Below, one piece after another: positions 35,221 to 45,585 of a DNA stretch of 64,000 nucleotides. Every line of letters begins with the position of its first letter. Within the stretch, counting starts at the first letter, position 1. The stretch lies in the NCBI GenBank assembly GCA_023434665.1, contig JAEYSM010000023.1, forward strand, positions 124,001 to 188,000, written 5' to 3'. This DNA comes from Bacteroidota bacterium (GTDB lineage: Bacteria > Bacteroidota > Bacteroidia > Bacteroidales > Lentimicrobiaceae). The notes beneath the pieces are model-generated. The model made no database searches and was not told the DNA's origin. It worked only from the letters and a program-made list of their open reading frames with translations. The translations under genes and the position numbers were made by a program.

Positions 35221-37170
35221 TTATGATTTTAGTTCTTTTTCCAAAAGATCTACCAGGTCGTTTAGTCTCTTTACTACTGCAAGAGTAGGTTCCATGGTCG
35301 TCATATCAACTCCTGCTTTTTTAAGCTGCTCAACAGGATAATCATTTCCACCGGATTTAAGTAAAATAAGATATTTTTCCAATGCCTCTTTCTTCTGACT
35401 TTCTGAACCGATTGATATTAATTCATGGATTCTTGAGGCTGCTGCAAAACTAGTGGCATAATTATAAACATAATATGGCAGATTATAAAAATGCATTACC
35501 TGAGCCCATGTTAATGCTCTGTAAGGATGTGGCTGAACGGTATTACCATAGTATTTGTCATTTAAGTCATGCATGATTGTGTTGAGAACAGTGGCATTGA
35601 TAGGCTCTCCATTTTCCGCCAGCTTATGCACCTGGAGTTCAAAATCAGCAAATTGACTTTGCCTGTAAAAGCTACCTATCAGATTATTAATTGCCTGATC
35701 GAGTAATGCTATGCGCTCTTGTTTATTGCCGGAATTCTTTAACATATAATCGAGCAGCAGTTCTTCGTTAAAATTCGAAGCTACTTCAGCAACAAAAGTA
35801 GAATACTGATGGTTTTTGAAGGGTTGATTAGCAGATGAAAACATAGAATGCATTGTATGTCCAAGTTCATGTGCCATTGTTGAAACAGCATCTGTTGTTT
35901 GATCATAATTGAGTAAAATGTAAGGATGAACTCCATATACACCCATTGAATAAGCACCGGTTTCCTTTGCCTGACCTTCATATACATCAATCCATCCACC
36001 ATTAAGCGCTTGCTGAATTCCTTCAGCATATTCCTTACCAAGAGGCTTTAAAGCCTCTACAATCATATTCTTAGCCTCATCATAGGAGTAAGTACGGTTA
36101 AAAGTTCCTAATGGCACACTTCCATCCCATGATGAATAATCTTCAAGTTTTAGTATTTCCTTACGAAGTAAAATGTACCTCTGTAAAGGTCCTGTATTTT
36201 CTCCTGCCACCTTGATCAGATTTTCATAAACTGAAACCGGGATATTCGGTCCGTTCAATGCTGCTTCCAAGGTGTTGTTGAACTTGTATGCCTGTGCATA
36301 TGCATGATTTGTCTTAACTACGCTTGCTAATAGAGCAGCCATAGTATTTTCACGAGCTTTATAGAGAGCTGAAAATTCTTCAAATGCACGTTTACGTTCA
36401 TCCCTATCAGTGCTAAAGTTCATAATATTTGATAGCATAGGACGAGTAAGGGTAACAGTTTCACCATTACTTCTTACAAATTGGGGATAAACATTATCGG
36501 AAATAGCCACTTCCGTGTAAATAGAAGAAGGAGCTTCAGCCATACTTGAAAAGTAAGAAACTAATTTTTCCTGTTCAGCTGGAAGCACATGGTCTTGCAA
36601 CCGATACATATTTTCAATACTAAATCGATAGGACTTAAAATCTTCCATTGAATTTGCCCAACTTAATGCTTTCTCCTTAGGAATGGAAACTAATTCCGGA
36701 GTTGTCCATGATAATTCCTGGCCAGCTTTAATGGCAAATGATTGCATTCTCTGGTAATTTTGGTTGATTTCTGCATCACGACTATCCAACGACCTTTGAA
36801 GATAAACAAAGCAATGAAGTTTTGAAGCTACCTTACCTAACTCATCGCTAAGTATATAGTAACGCAACAAATTTTCAGGTGCTACTCCTAGGGTCCCTTT
36901 TAACGAAACAATGTCATTAAGCAGACTTTCAGCCTTTTTCAAATCATTTGACCAGGCTGAGATGTCGGAATAAATATCAGTAAGGCGCCATTTAGCACTT
37001 TCAGGGGCAACTTCCCTTGTCATAGTCGGCTCTCCTTCAGACAAACTGTTGTTAAAATTTCCATAATCAGAATAATGATTTGGTGAAATCTTTGGTGTGG
37101 TTAATGGCTCACCTGCATAAATCACTGATATGATGAATGCAAACGCAAGTGTAGAGAAAAAGTTTTTCAT
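35221..37170 (-). CDS. pepF: oligoendopeptidase F (M3 family) with signal peptide
   Basis: Zinc metallopeptidase, 649 residues from ATG 37170. Signal peptide MKNFFSTLAFAFIISVIYAG, then a long helical M3 fold with the catalytic motif HELGH (H434, E435, H438) and the downstream Glu/His ligand region (ENGEPINATVLN, HPYRALTWAQVMHF). PepF homologues usually cleave 7-17 residue peptides in the cytoplasm; the presence of an export signal suggests periplasmic peptide degradation here. The frame is open to an ATG at 37206, but the 12 extra residues would precede the signal peptide. The N-terminal codons overlap on the opposite strand with the open upstream part of the acyltransferase frame, which I take as non-coding. 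Confidence 0.9.
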   Translation of the reverse strand: MKNFFSTLAFAFIISVIYAGEPLTTPKISPNHYSDYGNFNNSLSEGEPTMTREVAPESAKWRLTDIYSDISAWSNDLKKAESLLNDIVSLKGTLGVAPENLLRYYILSDELGKVASKLHCFVYLQRSLDSRDAEINQNYQRMQSFAIKAGQELSWTTPELVSIPKEKALSWANSMEDFKSYRFSIENMYRLQDHVLPAEQEKLVSYFSSMAEAPSSIYTEVAISDNVYPQFVRSNGETVTLTRPMLSNIMNFSTDRDERKRAFEEFSALYKARENTMAALLASVVKTNHAYAQAYKFNNTLEAALNGPNIPVSVYENLIKVAGENTGPLQRYILLRKEILKLEDYSSWDGSVPLGTFNRTYSYDEAKNMIVEALKPLGKEYAEGIQQALNGGWIDVYEGQAKETGAYSMGVYGVHPYILLNYDQTTDAVSTMAHELGHTMHSMFSSANQPFKNHQYSTFVAEVASNFNEELLLDYMLKNSGNKQERIALLDQAINNLIGSFYRQSQFADFELQVHKLAENGEPINATVLNTIMHDLNDKYYGNTVQPHPYRALTWAQVMHFYNLPYYVYNYATSFAAASRIHELISIGSESQKKEALEKYLILLKSGGNDYPVEQLKKAGVDMTTMEPTLAVVKRLNDLVDLLEKELKS

Positions 37171-37339
37171 AGTGCATATTTTGATTTCAACCTCCACACC
37201 AAACATTATTCCATTGTTTATTCCATTGAATTATTGCCTTTTGCGCATAACTGTTCAAGACAACCGTTCGATATTGAACACTAAATTTGCGAAAAAGGAC
37301 ACCTATCATTTTTTGGTATATTTGCTCAAAATTTTAGTA

Positions 37340-37912
37340 ATGGTTCTAAGGCATTTAGCGAGATTAGTATTACGAATAGCAGGTTGGAAAATCACAGGAC
37401 CACTGCCTCCTCCCAAATCGGTTGTAGTTATGGCTCCCCATACTTCAAACATAGATTTTGTGCTTGGTTGGCTTGGATATACTTCTTTAGGGGTAAGATC
37501 TCATTTTCTTATAAAAAAAGAGGCATTTAATTGGTACACATCAGGACTGATGAAAAGAATGGGAGGCATTCCTGTTGATCGCCGAAACAGTAGCAATGTA
37601 GTAATGCAGGTTACTGATGAATTTAACAAAAGGGAAAAATTTATCTTAACGATTACACCTGAAGGAACCCGACGACCAAATAAAAATTGGAAACGCGGTT
37701 TTTATCATATAGCTGTGAGTGCAAAGGTGCCGATTATGTTAGGTTTTCTTGACTATAAGAAAAAAGAAGGAGGTTTTGGATACACATTTTTGCCAACAGG
37801 AAATTTCGAAGCAGACTTTGTGCATCTTCAGGAATTTTATAAGAATAAAACTGGAAAATATCCGGAAAAATTTATTATCCCAAATTATTCGTCAGGAACT
37901 ACTTCGCCATGA
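37340..37912 (+). CDS. 1-acylglycerol-3-phosphate O-acyltransferase-like protein (PlsC family)
   Basis: Glycerolipid acyltransferase of 190 residues from ATG 37340. Motif I with HX4D is APHTSNIDF and motif III reads TPEGTRR, both at normal spacing. One hydrophobic N-terminal segment is short, so it is a peripheral or small member. The frame remains open upstream to 37130, but that part overlaps the pepF start region and has no family character. Its end overlaps the PorU gene end by 14 bases in convergent arrangement. Role: acylation of lysophosphatidate or of a related lipid; the acceptor is not certain from sequence. Confidence 0.85.
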   Translation: MVLRHLARLVLRIAGWKITGPLPPPKSVVVMAPHTSNIDFVLGWLGYTSLGVRSHFLIKKEAFNWYTSGLMKRMGGIPVDRRNSSNVVMQVTDEFNKREKFILTITPEGTRRPNKNWKRGFYHIAVSAKVPIMLGFLDYKKKEGGFGYTFLPTGNFEADFVHLQEFYKNKTGKYPEKFIIPNYSSGTTSP

Positions 37913-40900
37913 GGATTTTAACTGAATGGGCAGCCGAGTAATTATTTCTATCCAGAACTTTAACTCTTGCAATGTAAATACCATTTCTGAGTATTCTTCC
38001 TTCTGAGGAAAGTCCATCCCATTTTACATCCTTAACCATATATCCATTTGCTGTCACTTTTCCTGGAGTTATAACCCTTACCAGAGTTCCTGTGGAGTTG
38101 TAGATTTCTATTTCGATGTTCATTATACCGTCAAAGAGGTTGTGCTTAAACTTAAACCACACTTCTCCCTTTGAGGGATTTGGATAAACACTAACATCAT
38201 CAATATCAAGGCGAATATCTTTCTTTACATTGAATCTGACTGACTTCTCTGATGAGTTGTTAAATACATCCCATGCTTTCACAGTAATTTCATGTTCCCC
38301 TTCATCAAGACTGAAGAAATGGTATGTTGCCCGCCCTGATTGGTAACTATCTTTATCAGCAACATAAAAATCATTTAACAGGACTGAATTATAGCTATTT
38401 CTGTCAAGGATTGCTATCAGATCATGACCAACACCATTTCCTAAAGTATTAATTCCACTCACATCAAAAAGATCAACCAGTAATTTAGGGTTTTCACTTG
38501 TTAAATCTCCCTCTATAAAAGAGGTATCATTAATATACAAAGTGATCTCAGGCCCTGACAAATCTACTTCTTCTGTCTTATTATCTCCTCCAATGATGAA
38601 GTCGGTATAATAACCATGCGCATCATCAAATCCATCGGTTGCATATAAACTAATCTTTCCATTGCCATAATTATAATCAATATCACGCGGAACAGGGAAA
38701 GTAATATTAAATAAGCCGTTGGTCACTGTTGCCTTTCCCTGATAAATGACGCTGTTTCTAACTTGAAAATCAGCTTCAAAGCTATCTGAATCCTGTCCTA
38801 ATGTTCTGATAGTGGACACCTTATCAAAAACCTTAACTGAGACCTCACCATTGAAACCTGTTATTAAATTGTCATTCAGATCATGAATTTCACCTTGGAT
38901 AGTAGCTTTAGTGTTTGCTGAAAGTGTATCAATTGGCAATAAAGTAGCCGGGTCAACAATCGAAGTTGTAACAACATTATATTTTGGCAGCAACATTGGC
39001 ATAGCAGGGTCGCCAAACAGTGTGATATGCCTTTGGTTTGCAGAAACCTTGTTGTCGTTCTTTGTATATTTTATAATATCTCCCAGACGAGGTATATTTC
39101 CATTTTTCTTAAGAACAGTGTCGATAAAACTATCATTTAAATACTCATTCAAAGCAGCATATGCAAGTCTGGTCGTGGTAATCATTGCTACGGCTCCTCC
39201 TTGTGGATTGAGGAAAACCAGTTCACCTGCACTTGTGTGCTGAGGATCATCAAATCTTGAAAATTCACAAGTTGCTGTAAAAAACAAACCCATTCTCTTA
39301 AAGTTCCTCCATGCCTGAATGTCGGAAATTTCGAGTACTCTTTCATCTGCCCATCCTAATTCACCCCCATGACCAATGTAGTTAGTTATGAGCGCTCCTT
39401 TATCTACCAGAGAATTTATCTCTCGATTAACATCCGGATATCGACCTCCTCCTGGAGTATTATTTTGACGATAAGCGTCAAAATAGATTTTGTTCACATT
39501 GTACAATGGCTCTTCCTGATCAATGGTAACGCATAAGCGCTCAGCTTGATTTAAATGTATGTTTCTGTCCTGATCATCTGATATGATTAACAGATTATTT
39601 CGCCAGTCACCAAAAACAGTTGGATCTTTAGTAAGATAAGTTTCCAGTTTATCCATGACATCATCAGCCTGTTCCTGAGTTCTGACAGGTAAACGACCAA
39701 TACCAACATCCAGAAGACCTGTTATCTTTTCGCCTGTCCCTTCTCCATCATCAAGCAATCCAAAGTAATCATCTGATAAATATGTAGATACGTGGCTAAC
39801 CGAATTATTACTCTGGAATGTTGGAACTATATTTATGTTATTATGAATCCTGTTTTTGTAATCGTAGGATGCGTTGCCAAATAAGAGAAGGTATTTCGGA
39901 TAGCCGTACTCCTGTCCTTTATGATAAAGCATCTTCATAAAGTCTCTTATGGCTGTAATATCCTCATGACCAGATGAAAACTCATTATAAATTTCAGGCA
40001 GAAGTACAACCTTGGCAGTTATTTCTCCTCGGTTATTATGCAGTGTGGCTAGCTTTTGAGCCTGCTTATTAAACATTGGATGAGTAACAATAATCATGTC
40101 AAAGTTTTTCATGGCATGCAAATCCTGATTAGCCACTTTCCCTGCAAACTGAGGATTCAAGTATTTGGTCTTGTCAAAAACAACAAATTCTCTCAAATAA
40201 GGAGTGTGTACCCTGAAAATATTCTTATTACCACTTTTTACAAGCGGTATCTGGTGGACATATGAATGATTTGTAACATCCCATAGTTCAAGGTCCTCAT
40301 TAACTGAAGATTCAATAGTATATTCGGTAATATTAACTTCTCCAATATTAACAGGATCCCGGAAACTCATCTGACCTCCCATGAATTTCAGTTTGGACCT
40401 TACATTTAGTGAAATAAAATCGAGCCAGCCTATTGCAGCACTATTAGGAGGATTAAATTGTACCTGTATTTGAAAATTATCTGAAGTGGATTTGAAGGAC
40501 TGATTACTGATAATATCTTTAGCAAATTCATTTTCATTAGCCCATTTAGCTATTGTAGTAGTATTTTCGGTCTTACCATTAACTTTGATTTCAAAAGTCA
40601 TTTGTTCAGTGGCTCTACCAGCAAATCCATATCCCATTTGAACCTGAGAATTGCCATCAACATCTGAAAATGAAAATGAAGGAAGATTGAGGGTTCTGGT
40701 GTATGTATCGAATTTGTCACTGAACCATTTCCTGCCACTTTTTATCAGATTAAAATTCTCCTTTCCGTAATGTGCAAGAGCTGTATAATGAAATGATTGC
40801 TTATTTGCTGTTGCTGTAACAGGATCTGCTTTGGGAAGTCTCTTTCCTGGAATGTTGCCTATAGTCAAAAAATAACCAATTTTATCGGCATATAAATGAT

Positions 40901-41855
40901 TTTCATGAGTAATTCTTCCGGTTGAAGTATTGTATTTCCATGTGAGAGGACCTTCTCCATAAAAAAGAATGTAATCGCCTGGTGAAAATATCCCTTCATT
41001 CGCCGTTACGACTCGAATGGATATTTCTGTAAGGTCATCCTTGTAATTTTCACCGGCTTTTTCGGGTAACATCGATCCGCCTTTACCAAACATACTTATA
41101 TAGTCAGGGTTAATACTATTCATATTTATACCCATATTTCGCAAGTCGTCGAATGTAATTATATGCACACCGGTTTCTGTTACCCACAACTTATACCAAT
41201 CGCCCATCGCTAATTTGGAATGCGCTGAAAACCTCTCCCAAATATCTTCGGCAGCTCTGTTTTCCATGCTTAGATTATCTTTTTTTAGAGTCGCGATATC
41301 TTCAGAATTATAAGACTCGTCGCTGCGGAAAGAAGAAACAGAAGATAAAGATTCGTCAGATGATAGAGAATTCAATGTAATAGAATACGAAAAACTAACA
41401 AGCTTGGCAATCTGATTAGTGGCAGGATCAACACCAAAAGGCATAACTTCAATAAATGCATAAATCTTTCCGCTTTCACTCATTATGCTCATGCTCGTTT
41501 CAGGGGCAGTAGGAATAGGATCAACTATTATATTAGTTTCTTCCAGTGTCAAAGGAATGAACTTTAAATCATTGAGTTCAATACGAAAAGGTCCTTTAGA
41601 GTCATTTATCTGCACTTTCTTTACAAAGACAGGCAAATGGTTTTCGGGCATTTGAGCAAAAACAGCACCATCAAAAAACAGCGCCTCAAGGGGTTCCATA
41701 TTACCTCTGACAATGCTAGTGTTCGATTGCCAGTTTAAAGTAACATTTCCTGAGATATTAAATTCATTATCATTCTGACTCATCCCTTGAAAAGGGGCAA
41801 GGAATGTAAGAATCAATAAGAAAACGACAATTCTTCTATAAAATTTATTCAACAT
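37899..41855 (-). CDS. porU: PorU-type type IX secretion sortase, C25 peptidase (downstream tandem copy)
   Basis: A 1318-residue exported protein. Signal peptide MLNKFYRRIVVFLLILTFLAPFQGMSQ; N-terminal PorU-like beta domain (about 30-190, VFAQMPENHLPVFVKKVQI); C25 caspase-like domain with catalytic His829 (NYIGHGGELGW) and Cys863 (TATCEFSRFDD); C-terminal Ig-like domains and CTD-like end (VYPNPSKGEVWF ... LRNGIYIARVKV). PorU removes the C-terminal signal of type IX cargo and attaches it to A-LPS on the cell surface. Start ATG 41855 lies one base after the stop of the upstream paralogue; an upstream TTG at 41867 is less likely. With full catalytic residues, this copy is the better PorU by length of its N-terminal domain. 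Confidence 0.85.
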   Translation of the reverse strand: MLNKFYRRIVVFLLILTFLAPFQGMSQNDNEFNISGNVTLNWQSNTSIVRGNMEPLEALFFDGAVFAQMPENHLPVFVKKVQINDSKGPFRIELNDLKFIPLTLEETNIIVDPIPTAPETSMSIMSESGKIYAFIEVMPFGVDPATNQIAKLVSFSYSITLNSLSSDESLSSVSSFRSDESYNSEDIATLKKDNLSMENRAAEDIWERFSAHSKLAMGDWYKLWVTETGVHIITFDDLRNMGINMNSINPDYISMFGKGGSMLPEKAGENYKDDLTEISIRVVTANEGIFSPGDYILFYGEGPLTWKYNTSTGRITHENHLYADKIGYFLTIGNIPGKRLPKADPVTATANKQSFHYTALAHYGKENFNLIKSGRKWFSDKFDTYTRTLNLPSFSFSDVDGNSQVQMGYGFAGRATEQMTFEIKVNGKTENTTTIAKWANENEFAKDIISNQSFKSTSDNFQIQVQFNPPNSAAIGWLDFISLNVRSKLKFMGGQMSFRDPVNIGEVNITEYTIESSVNEDLELWDVTNHSYVHQIPLVKSGNKNIFRVHTPYLREFVVFDKTKYLNPQFAGKVANQDLHAMKNFDMIIVTHPMFNKQAQKLATLHNNRGEITAKVVLLPEIYNEFSSGHEDITAIRDFMKMLYHKGQEYGYPKYLLLFGNASYDYKNRIHNNINIVPTFQSNNSVSHVSTYLSDDYFGLLDDGEGTGEKITGLLDVGIGRLPVRTQEQADDVMDKLETYLTKDPTVFGDWRNNLLIISDDQDRNIHLNQAERLCVTIDQEEPLYNVNKIYFDAYRQNNTPGGGRYPDVNREINSLVDKGALITNYIGHGGELGWADERVLEISDIQAWRNFKRMGLFFTATCEFSRFDDPQHTSAGELVFLNPQGGAVAMITTTRLAYAALNEYLNDSFIDTVLKKNGNIPRLGDIIKYTKNDNKVSANQRHITLFGDPAMPMLLPKYNVVTTSIVDPATLLPIDTLSANTKATIQGEIHDLNDNLITGFNGEVSVKVFDKVSTIRTLGQDSDSFEADFQVRNSVIYQGKATVTNGLFNITFPVPRDIDYNYGNGKISLYATDGFDDAHGYYTDFIIGGDNKTEEVDLSGPEITLYINDTSFIEGDLTSENPKLLVDLFDVSGINTLGNGVGHDLIAILDRNSYNSVLLNDFYVADKDSYQSGRATYHFFSLDEGEHEITVKAWDVFNNSSEKSVRFNVKKDIRLDIDDVSVYPNPSKGEVWFKFKHNLFDGIMNIEIEIYNSTGTLVRVITPGKVTANGYMVKDVKWDGLSSEGRILRNGIYIARVKVLDRNNYSAAHSVKILMAK

Positions 41856-41856
41856 T

Positions 41857-44800
41857 TTATCTGGCAATTATAATTTTAACCGACTTATCTGAAATATAAC
41901 CTTCGGGAGTTTCAATACGAATGTTTGCAATATACATACCAGCTCTTAATCTATTCCCCTCGAGTCCAGTTCCGTTCCATTTCCATAGCGCAGTTCTGTA
42001 TCCACCTGCATATATTTTCTCATCAATCATTGCAACTCTTTGACCTGCAAGGGAATAAACATTCAACAAAGCGCGAAGTTCCTTACCTGCCTGATTGTGA
42101 CCGATGACAAAATTAATTTCATTCTGCATAGGATTAGGCCAAGCTTCAATGTCACTAAGCATCAGTTGATTCTCTGGCGATACGAAGAAAGAAACGGAGT
42201 GCTCCGATGAATTATTGTGAACATCCCAAATTCTGAAGATTAATATATGACGGCCTGGTTCAAGATTCATAAGTTGAAATCTTAATGTCCCACTTTTATA
42301 TGTGTTGATATCAGCCTCATAGTATTCATTCAAAATGTAAGCACTTTGCGTGTCATCATTAAGTATAGCTACAATATCATGTCCAATACTATTACCGATG
42401 GTGTTGATTCCTGATTCATCTTTAATATAAGCAAGAAGAACCGGATTTGACCCTGTAAATCCACCATCTATGAATGCAGTATCATTCATGAACAACTTCA
42501 CTAAAGGTCCTTCAGTATCAGGTATGGCAGTATTGCTAAAACCACCCACAATCAGATTACTGTAATGTCCCGAAGCATCTGTTTTTCCATCGGACGCATA
42601 ATAGCTGATTTTACCGGGACCAAAATTATAAGCGATATCTTTGGGAACAATAAATGAAAACTCAAATTCACCATTTTTAACTTCTGCTCTGCCTTTATAA
42701 ATAATGTTGCGCCACAATGAAAAAGTCATCACTGAGTTGCCTTCACTTCCTAATGTCTCGATCTTGCTTTGTTTATCAAACACTGTGGGAGTGATTACAC
42801 CATTAAAATCTTCAACTTTAATTCCATCTTTATTTGAGATTATTCCTTTGATGGTAACCTGTTGCAGTGCGCTCAGAGTATCGGTACTCGTTCCAATGCT
42901 TCTATGATTTACTGAAGTTGTGATAATATCATGTTCAGGATAAGCAAGAGTCATAGCCGGATCACCCAATAAAACAAATTTCTTTACATTGTCTGATGGC
43001 TGTGTCCTTTGTTTTGCCAACCTAATAATATCCCCAAGTTTTGGCATGTTTCCATTAAGTGGTTGAAATGCCACTTGATAAAAGTTCTGTACCAAACTAA
43101 AATTAGGGGTCCCGAAAGTAGGTCGTGCTGTTGTAAATAAAGCAATTGCCCCTCCTTTTCTGTTTAGAAAAGCCTGTTCTCCTCCCGATACTCTAATTGG
43201 ATCATCATAACGACTGAATTCACATGTAGCAGTAACAAACACCGGCAGTCTGTCATAATTTATCCAGCTATTAATGTCTTTCATCTCAAGTATCTGCTCA
43301 TGTGTCCATGATGTTTCGCCTCCATGTCCTGTATAATTTATTACTAATGCGCCCTTTGCCACTCTTTCATTAATAGCAGCATTGGCACCCGGTGATCGCT
43401 GTCCTGCTGCAGTACTCTCCTGTTTATAAGCGTCTAAAAATATCTTATCAGTGATGTAACTTCTGTGCGAAGTGTCAATCATACTCGCTAATTCATCGGC
43501 CTGAGTCATATGTACATTACCATCTTCATCATCAGCCACAAAAGCGATAACATTACGCCAATCTCCATTTACTTTTGTTGTTTCTGTGACATAATGAATT
43601 ATCTTATCGACAGCGGCAGCCGCCTCCTCAGGATTTCTAACAGGCAACCTGCCAATGCCAATATCAACGATATCATTTGTGTTACCGCCCTCCTCATCCC
43701 CAATACAAACAAAATAGTCATCAGTTGCATACGAATAAATAGGATGTAGTGATTCGGGTGATTGGTAAGTTGGAATTATGTTAGTATTACTGTCCACCCT
43801 GTTTTTATAGTCATAAGAAGCATCCCCAAAAAAGAGAACGTATCTGGGTAACTGGTCGGGTTGTGCTTTATGCCAAAGCATTTTTATAAAATCACGAATC
43901 GCACTGATATCCTGAGCTCCCGAACTGAACTCATTGTATATAGCCTGAGGTGTTACTACAGAAACCGACATATCATCGTGGGTGCTATGAAAAGTCGCCA
44001 GTCTGACAGCTTCGCTCATAAATTCAGTTGGAGCAATAACCAGAAGCTTTGGTGTAAACATTCCATGCAGGTTCTGATTTGAAACGCTTTCCACAAATTC
44101 AGGAGTCATGAGATTGGTTGAATGCGCCAAGGCATATTCTCTGACAGTATCAGCAGAAGTTTTAAATAAAAGATTTGTACCAACCAGTTGAGCTGTTAAA
44201 GATTTTGGATTAATTTGGTCAGAAACATCCCAAAGTAACATATCTGAAACAGCATTCTTTATAATGTATTCCACATTTCCAGTTACATCATTTCTCCGAA
44301 ACTGAAATTGTTTGCCGTCATATTTTAGTAATGCCTCTGCCCCAATTTCTATAAAATTCAACCATCCGTTGTCCAAACTACTTGACTTGTTATATTTAAC
44401 GCTAAGCGTGCTAAAAGTACCTGAAGCTGGCAAAGTATATAGAAAAGTGGAGATTTGACCAAAATTAGTTGTATAGTCAGTAGAAACCGGAGAAATTGGC
44501 AGTAAAAAATTATGTCCCTGAGCAGTAAGAGAAAACGAGCTTCCGCTAAGTGAGCGGGCAACAGCACTAAAGCGAATTTTTATTTCGGATTCGGGTTTGG
44601 GCTCAAACGGCTGAAAAGAATATTCTTTTTGCGTTACCAAATCGAAAAAATCACCGTACCAGTTTCTTCCTGATTTGATGAGATTGAATAATTCCGGGCT
44701 AACAACATCGCGGTGATTATAAAAGGAAACCTGAGTAGATGTCTGTTCAGGTTGCTGAGCTGATTCTATTCTCTTCCCATCTTGCTGACCTACGGTGATA

Positions 44801-45261
44801 AAGTAGTATGACTTATCGGAATATATATTTACCACAAATTCGTAATGCTGTGATTGAGTGTTATAACGCCATCCTGCAGGACCAGGTGAATAAAATAACA
44901 GATAATCGTTCTGATCAAATCGGCCATCTCCGCCATCCATAATCTTAATTGCGATCTCCGGAAGATCGTCGTACCTATTTACTCCTGCGTTTTCAGGCAA
45001 CATTCCGGCATATCCATGTAATCGTATAAATTTTGACTCTACACCTGCAACAGGAAGTTGCATCCCGACTAAATCATTATATGTCAAACGATATATACCT
45101 GGCGAGGTGACAGAAATTTTCTTCCAATTACCATGTGCAAGAACCGAAACTGAACCATAAGATCTGTTTGATTCTGTATTATGAGTTACATTAGCAGCTT
45201 TTGGTGATATATAAAAAAGTATAAAGGAGATAAAAAGTAGGCAAAATCTTATCGGCCTCAT
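41857..45261 (-). CDS. second PorU-like C25 family peptidase (upstream tandem copy)
   Basis: 1134 residues from ATG 45261, which begins the signal peptide (RFCLLFISFILFYIS); the frame extends 16 codons to an ATG at 45309. Homologous through its length to the downstream gene from its RLTYNDLVGM region on, but lacks the about 180-residue N-terminal domain. The C25 domain holds His646 (NYTGHGGETSW) and Cys680 (TATCEFSRYDD) with the same 34-residue separation as in the neighbour, so activity is plausible. C-terminal end has YPNPMQNEI ... LRAGMYIANIRI. The two genes are tightly coupled (stop and start one base apart). Whether this is PorU proper, a cargo-like gingipain or a specialised sortase cannot be told by eye. 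Confidence 0.8.
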   Translation of the reverse strand: MRPIRFCLLFISFILFYISPKAANVTHNTESNRSYGSVSVLAHGNWKKISVTSPGIYRLTYNDLVGMQLPVAGVESKFIRLHGYAGMLPENAGVNRYDDLPEIAIKIMDGGDGRFDQNDYLLFYSPGPAGWRYNTQSQHYEFVVNIYSDKSYYFITVGQQDGKRIESAQQPEQTSTQVSFYNHRDVVSPELFNLIKSGRNWYGDFFDLVTQKEYSFQPFEPKPESEIKIRFSAVARSLSGSSFSLTAQGHNFLLPISPVSTDYTTNFGQISTFLYTLPASGTFSTLSVKYNKSSSLDNGWLNFIEIGAEALLKYDGKQFQFRRNDVTGNVEYIIKNAVSDMLLWDVSDQINPKSLTAQLVGTNLLFKTSADTVREYALAHSTNLMTPEFVESVSNQNLHGMFTPKLLVIAPTEFMSEAVRLATFHSTHDDMSVSVVTPQAIYNEFSSGAQDISAIRDFIKMLWHKAQPDQLPRYVLFFGDASYDYKNRVDSNTNIIPTYQSPESLHPIYSYATDDYFVCIGDEEGGNTNDIVDIGIGRLPVRNPEEAAAAVDKIIHYVTETTKVNGDWRNVIAFVADDEDGNVHMTQADELASMIDTSHRSYITDKIFLDAYKQESTAAGQRSPGANAAINERVAKGALVINYTGHGGETSWTHEQILEMKDINSWINYDRLPVFVTATCEFSRYDDPIRVSGGEQAFLNRKGGAIALFTTARPTFGTPNFSLVQNFYQVAFQPLNGNMPKLGDIIRLAKQRTQPSDNVKKFVLLGDPAMTLAYPEHDIITTSVNHRSIGTSTDTLSALQQVTIKGIISNKDGIKVEDFNGVITPTVFDKQSKIETLGSEGNSVMTFSLWRNIIYKGRAEVKNGEFEFSFIVPKDIAYNFGPGKISYYASDGKTDASGHYSNLIVGGFSNTAIPDTEGPLVKLFMNDTAFIDGGFTGSNPVLLAYIKDESGINTIGNSIGHDIVAILNDDTQSAYILNEYYEADINTYKSGTLRFQLMNLEPGRHILIFRIWDVHNNSSEHSVSFFVSPENQLMLSDIEAWPNPMQNEINFVIGHNQAGKELRALLNVYSLAGQRVAMIDEKIYAGGYRTALWKWNGTGLEGNRLRAGMYIANIRIETPEGYISDKSVKIIIAR

Positions 45262-45474
45262 AGAGGAACAAAATCTAAAAGGTACCAGATAACTGTAATT
45301 AAGCCTCATAAATCATTGATTTTATATCTTTCTAAAGCATCACAACAGGAGTGCAAAAGAACACTTTTAATTAATAAGCTAACACAAAAAGTGACAAAAA
45401 CTATTATAGCCGGTACTTTGTTTGTAACTTAGCTTAGTAAAAAGGATTGATAATGCATAAAAATTAAAACGACT

Positions 45475-45492
45475 GCAATAACCTGTTATTGC
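45475..45492. promoter_or_regulatory. inverted repeat upstream of the porP/sprF-like gene
   Basis: Perfect 7-bp palindrome arms gcaataa / ttattgc with loop cctg, about 94 bases before the ATG at 45586. It has no T-run, so it is more likely an operator or leader structure than a terminator. Function not shown. Confidence 0.3.
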
Positions 45493-45585
45493 GAAAATGA
45501 AGGAAAAAAGATAGTTTTTTAAATAGAAGCCATTGCCATATTGAAAATATTCGTAATATTGACTCCCTAAATCACCAAATTAAAT

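Noticed and set aside
37130..37339. Upstream extension of the acyltransferase frame
   Set aside because: It overlaps the pepF signal peptide codons on the other strand and lacks family similarity; the ATG at 37340 starts the conserved region.
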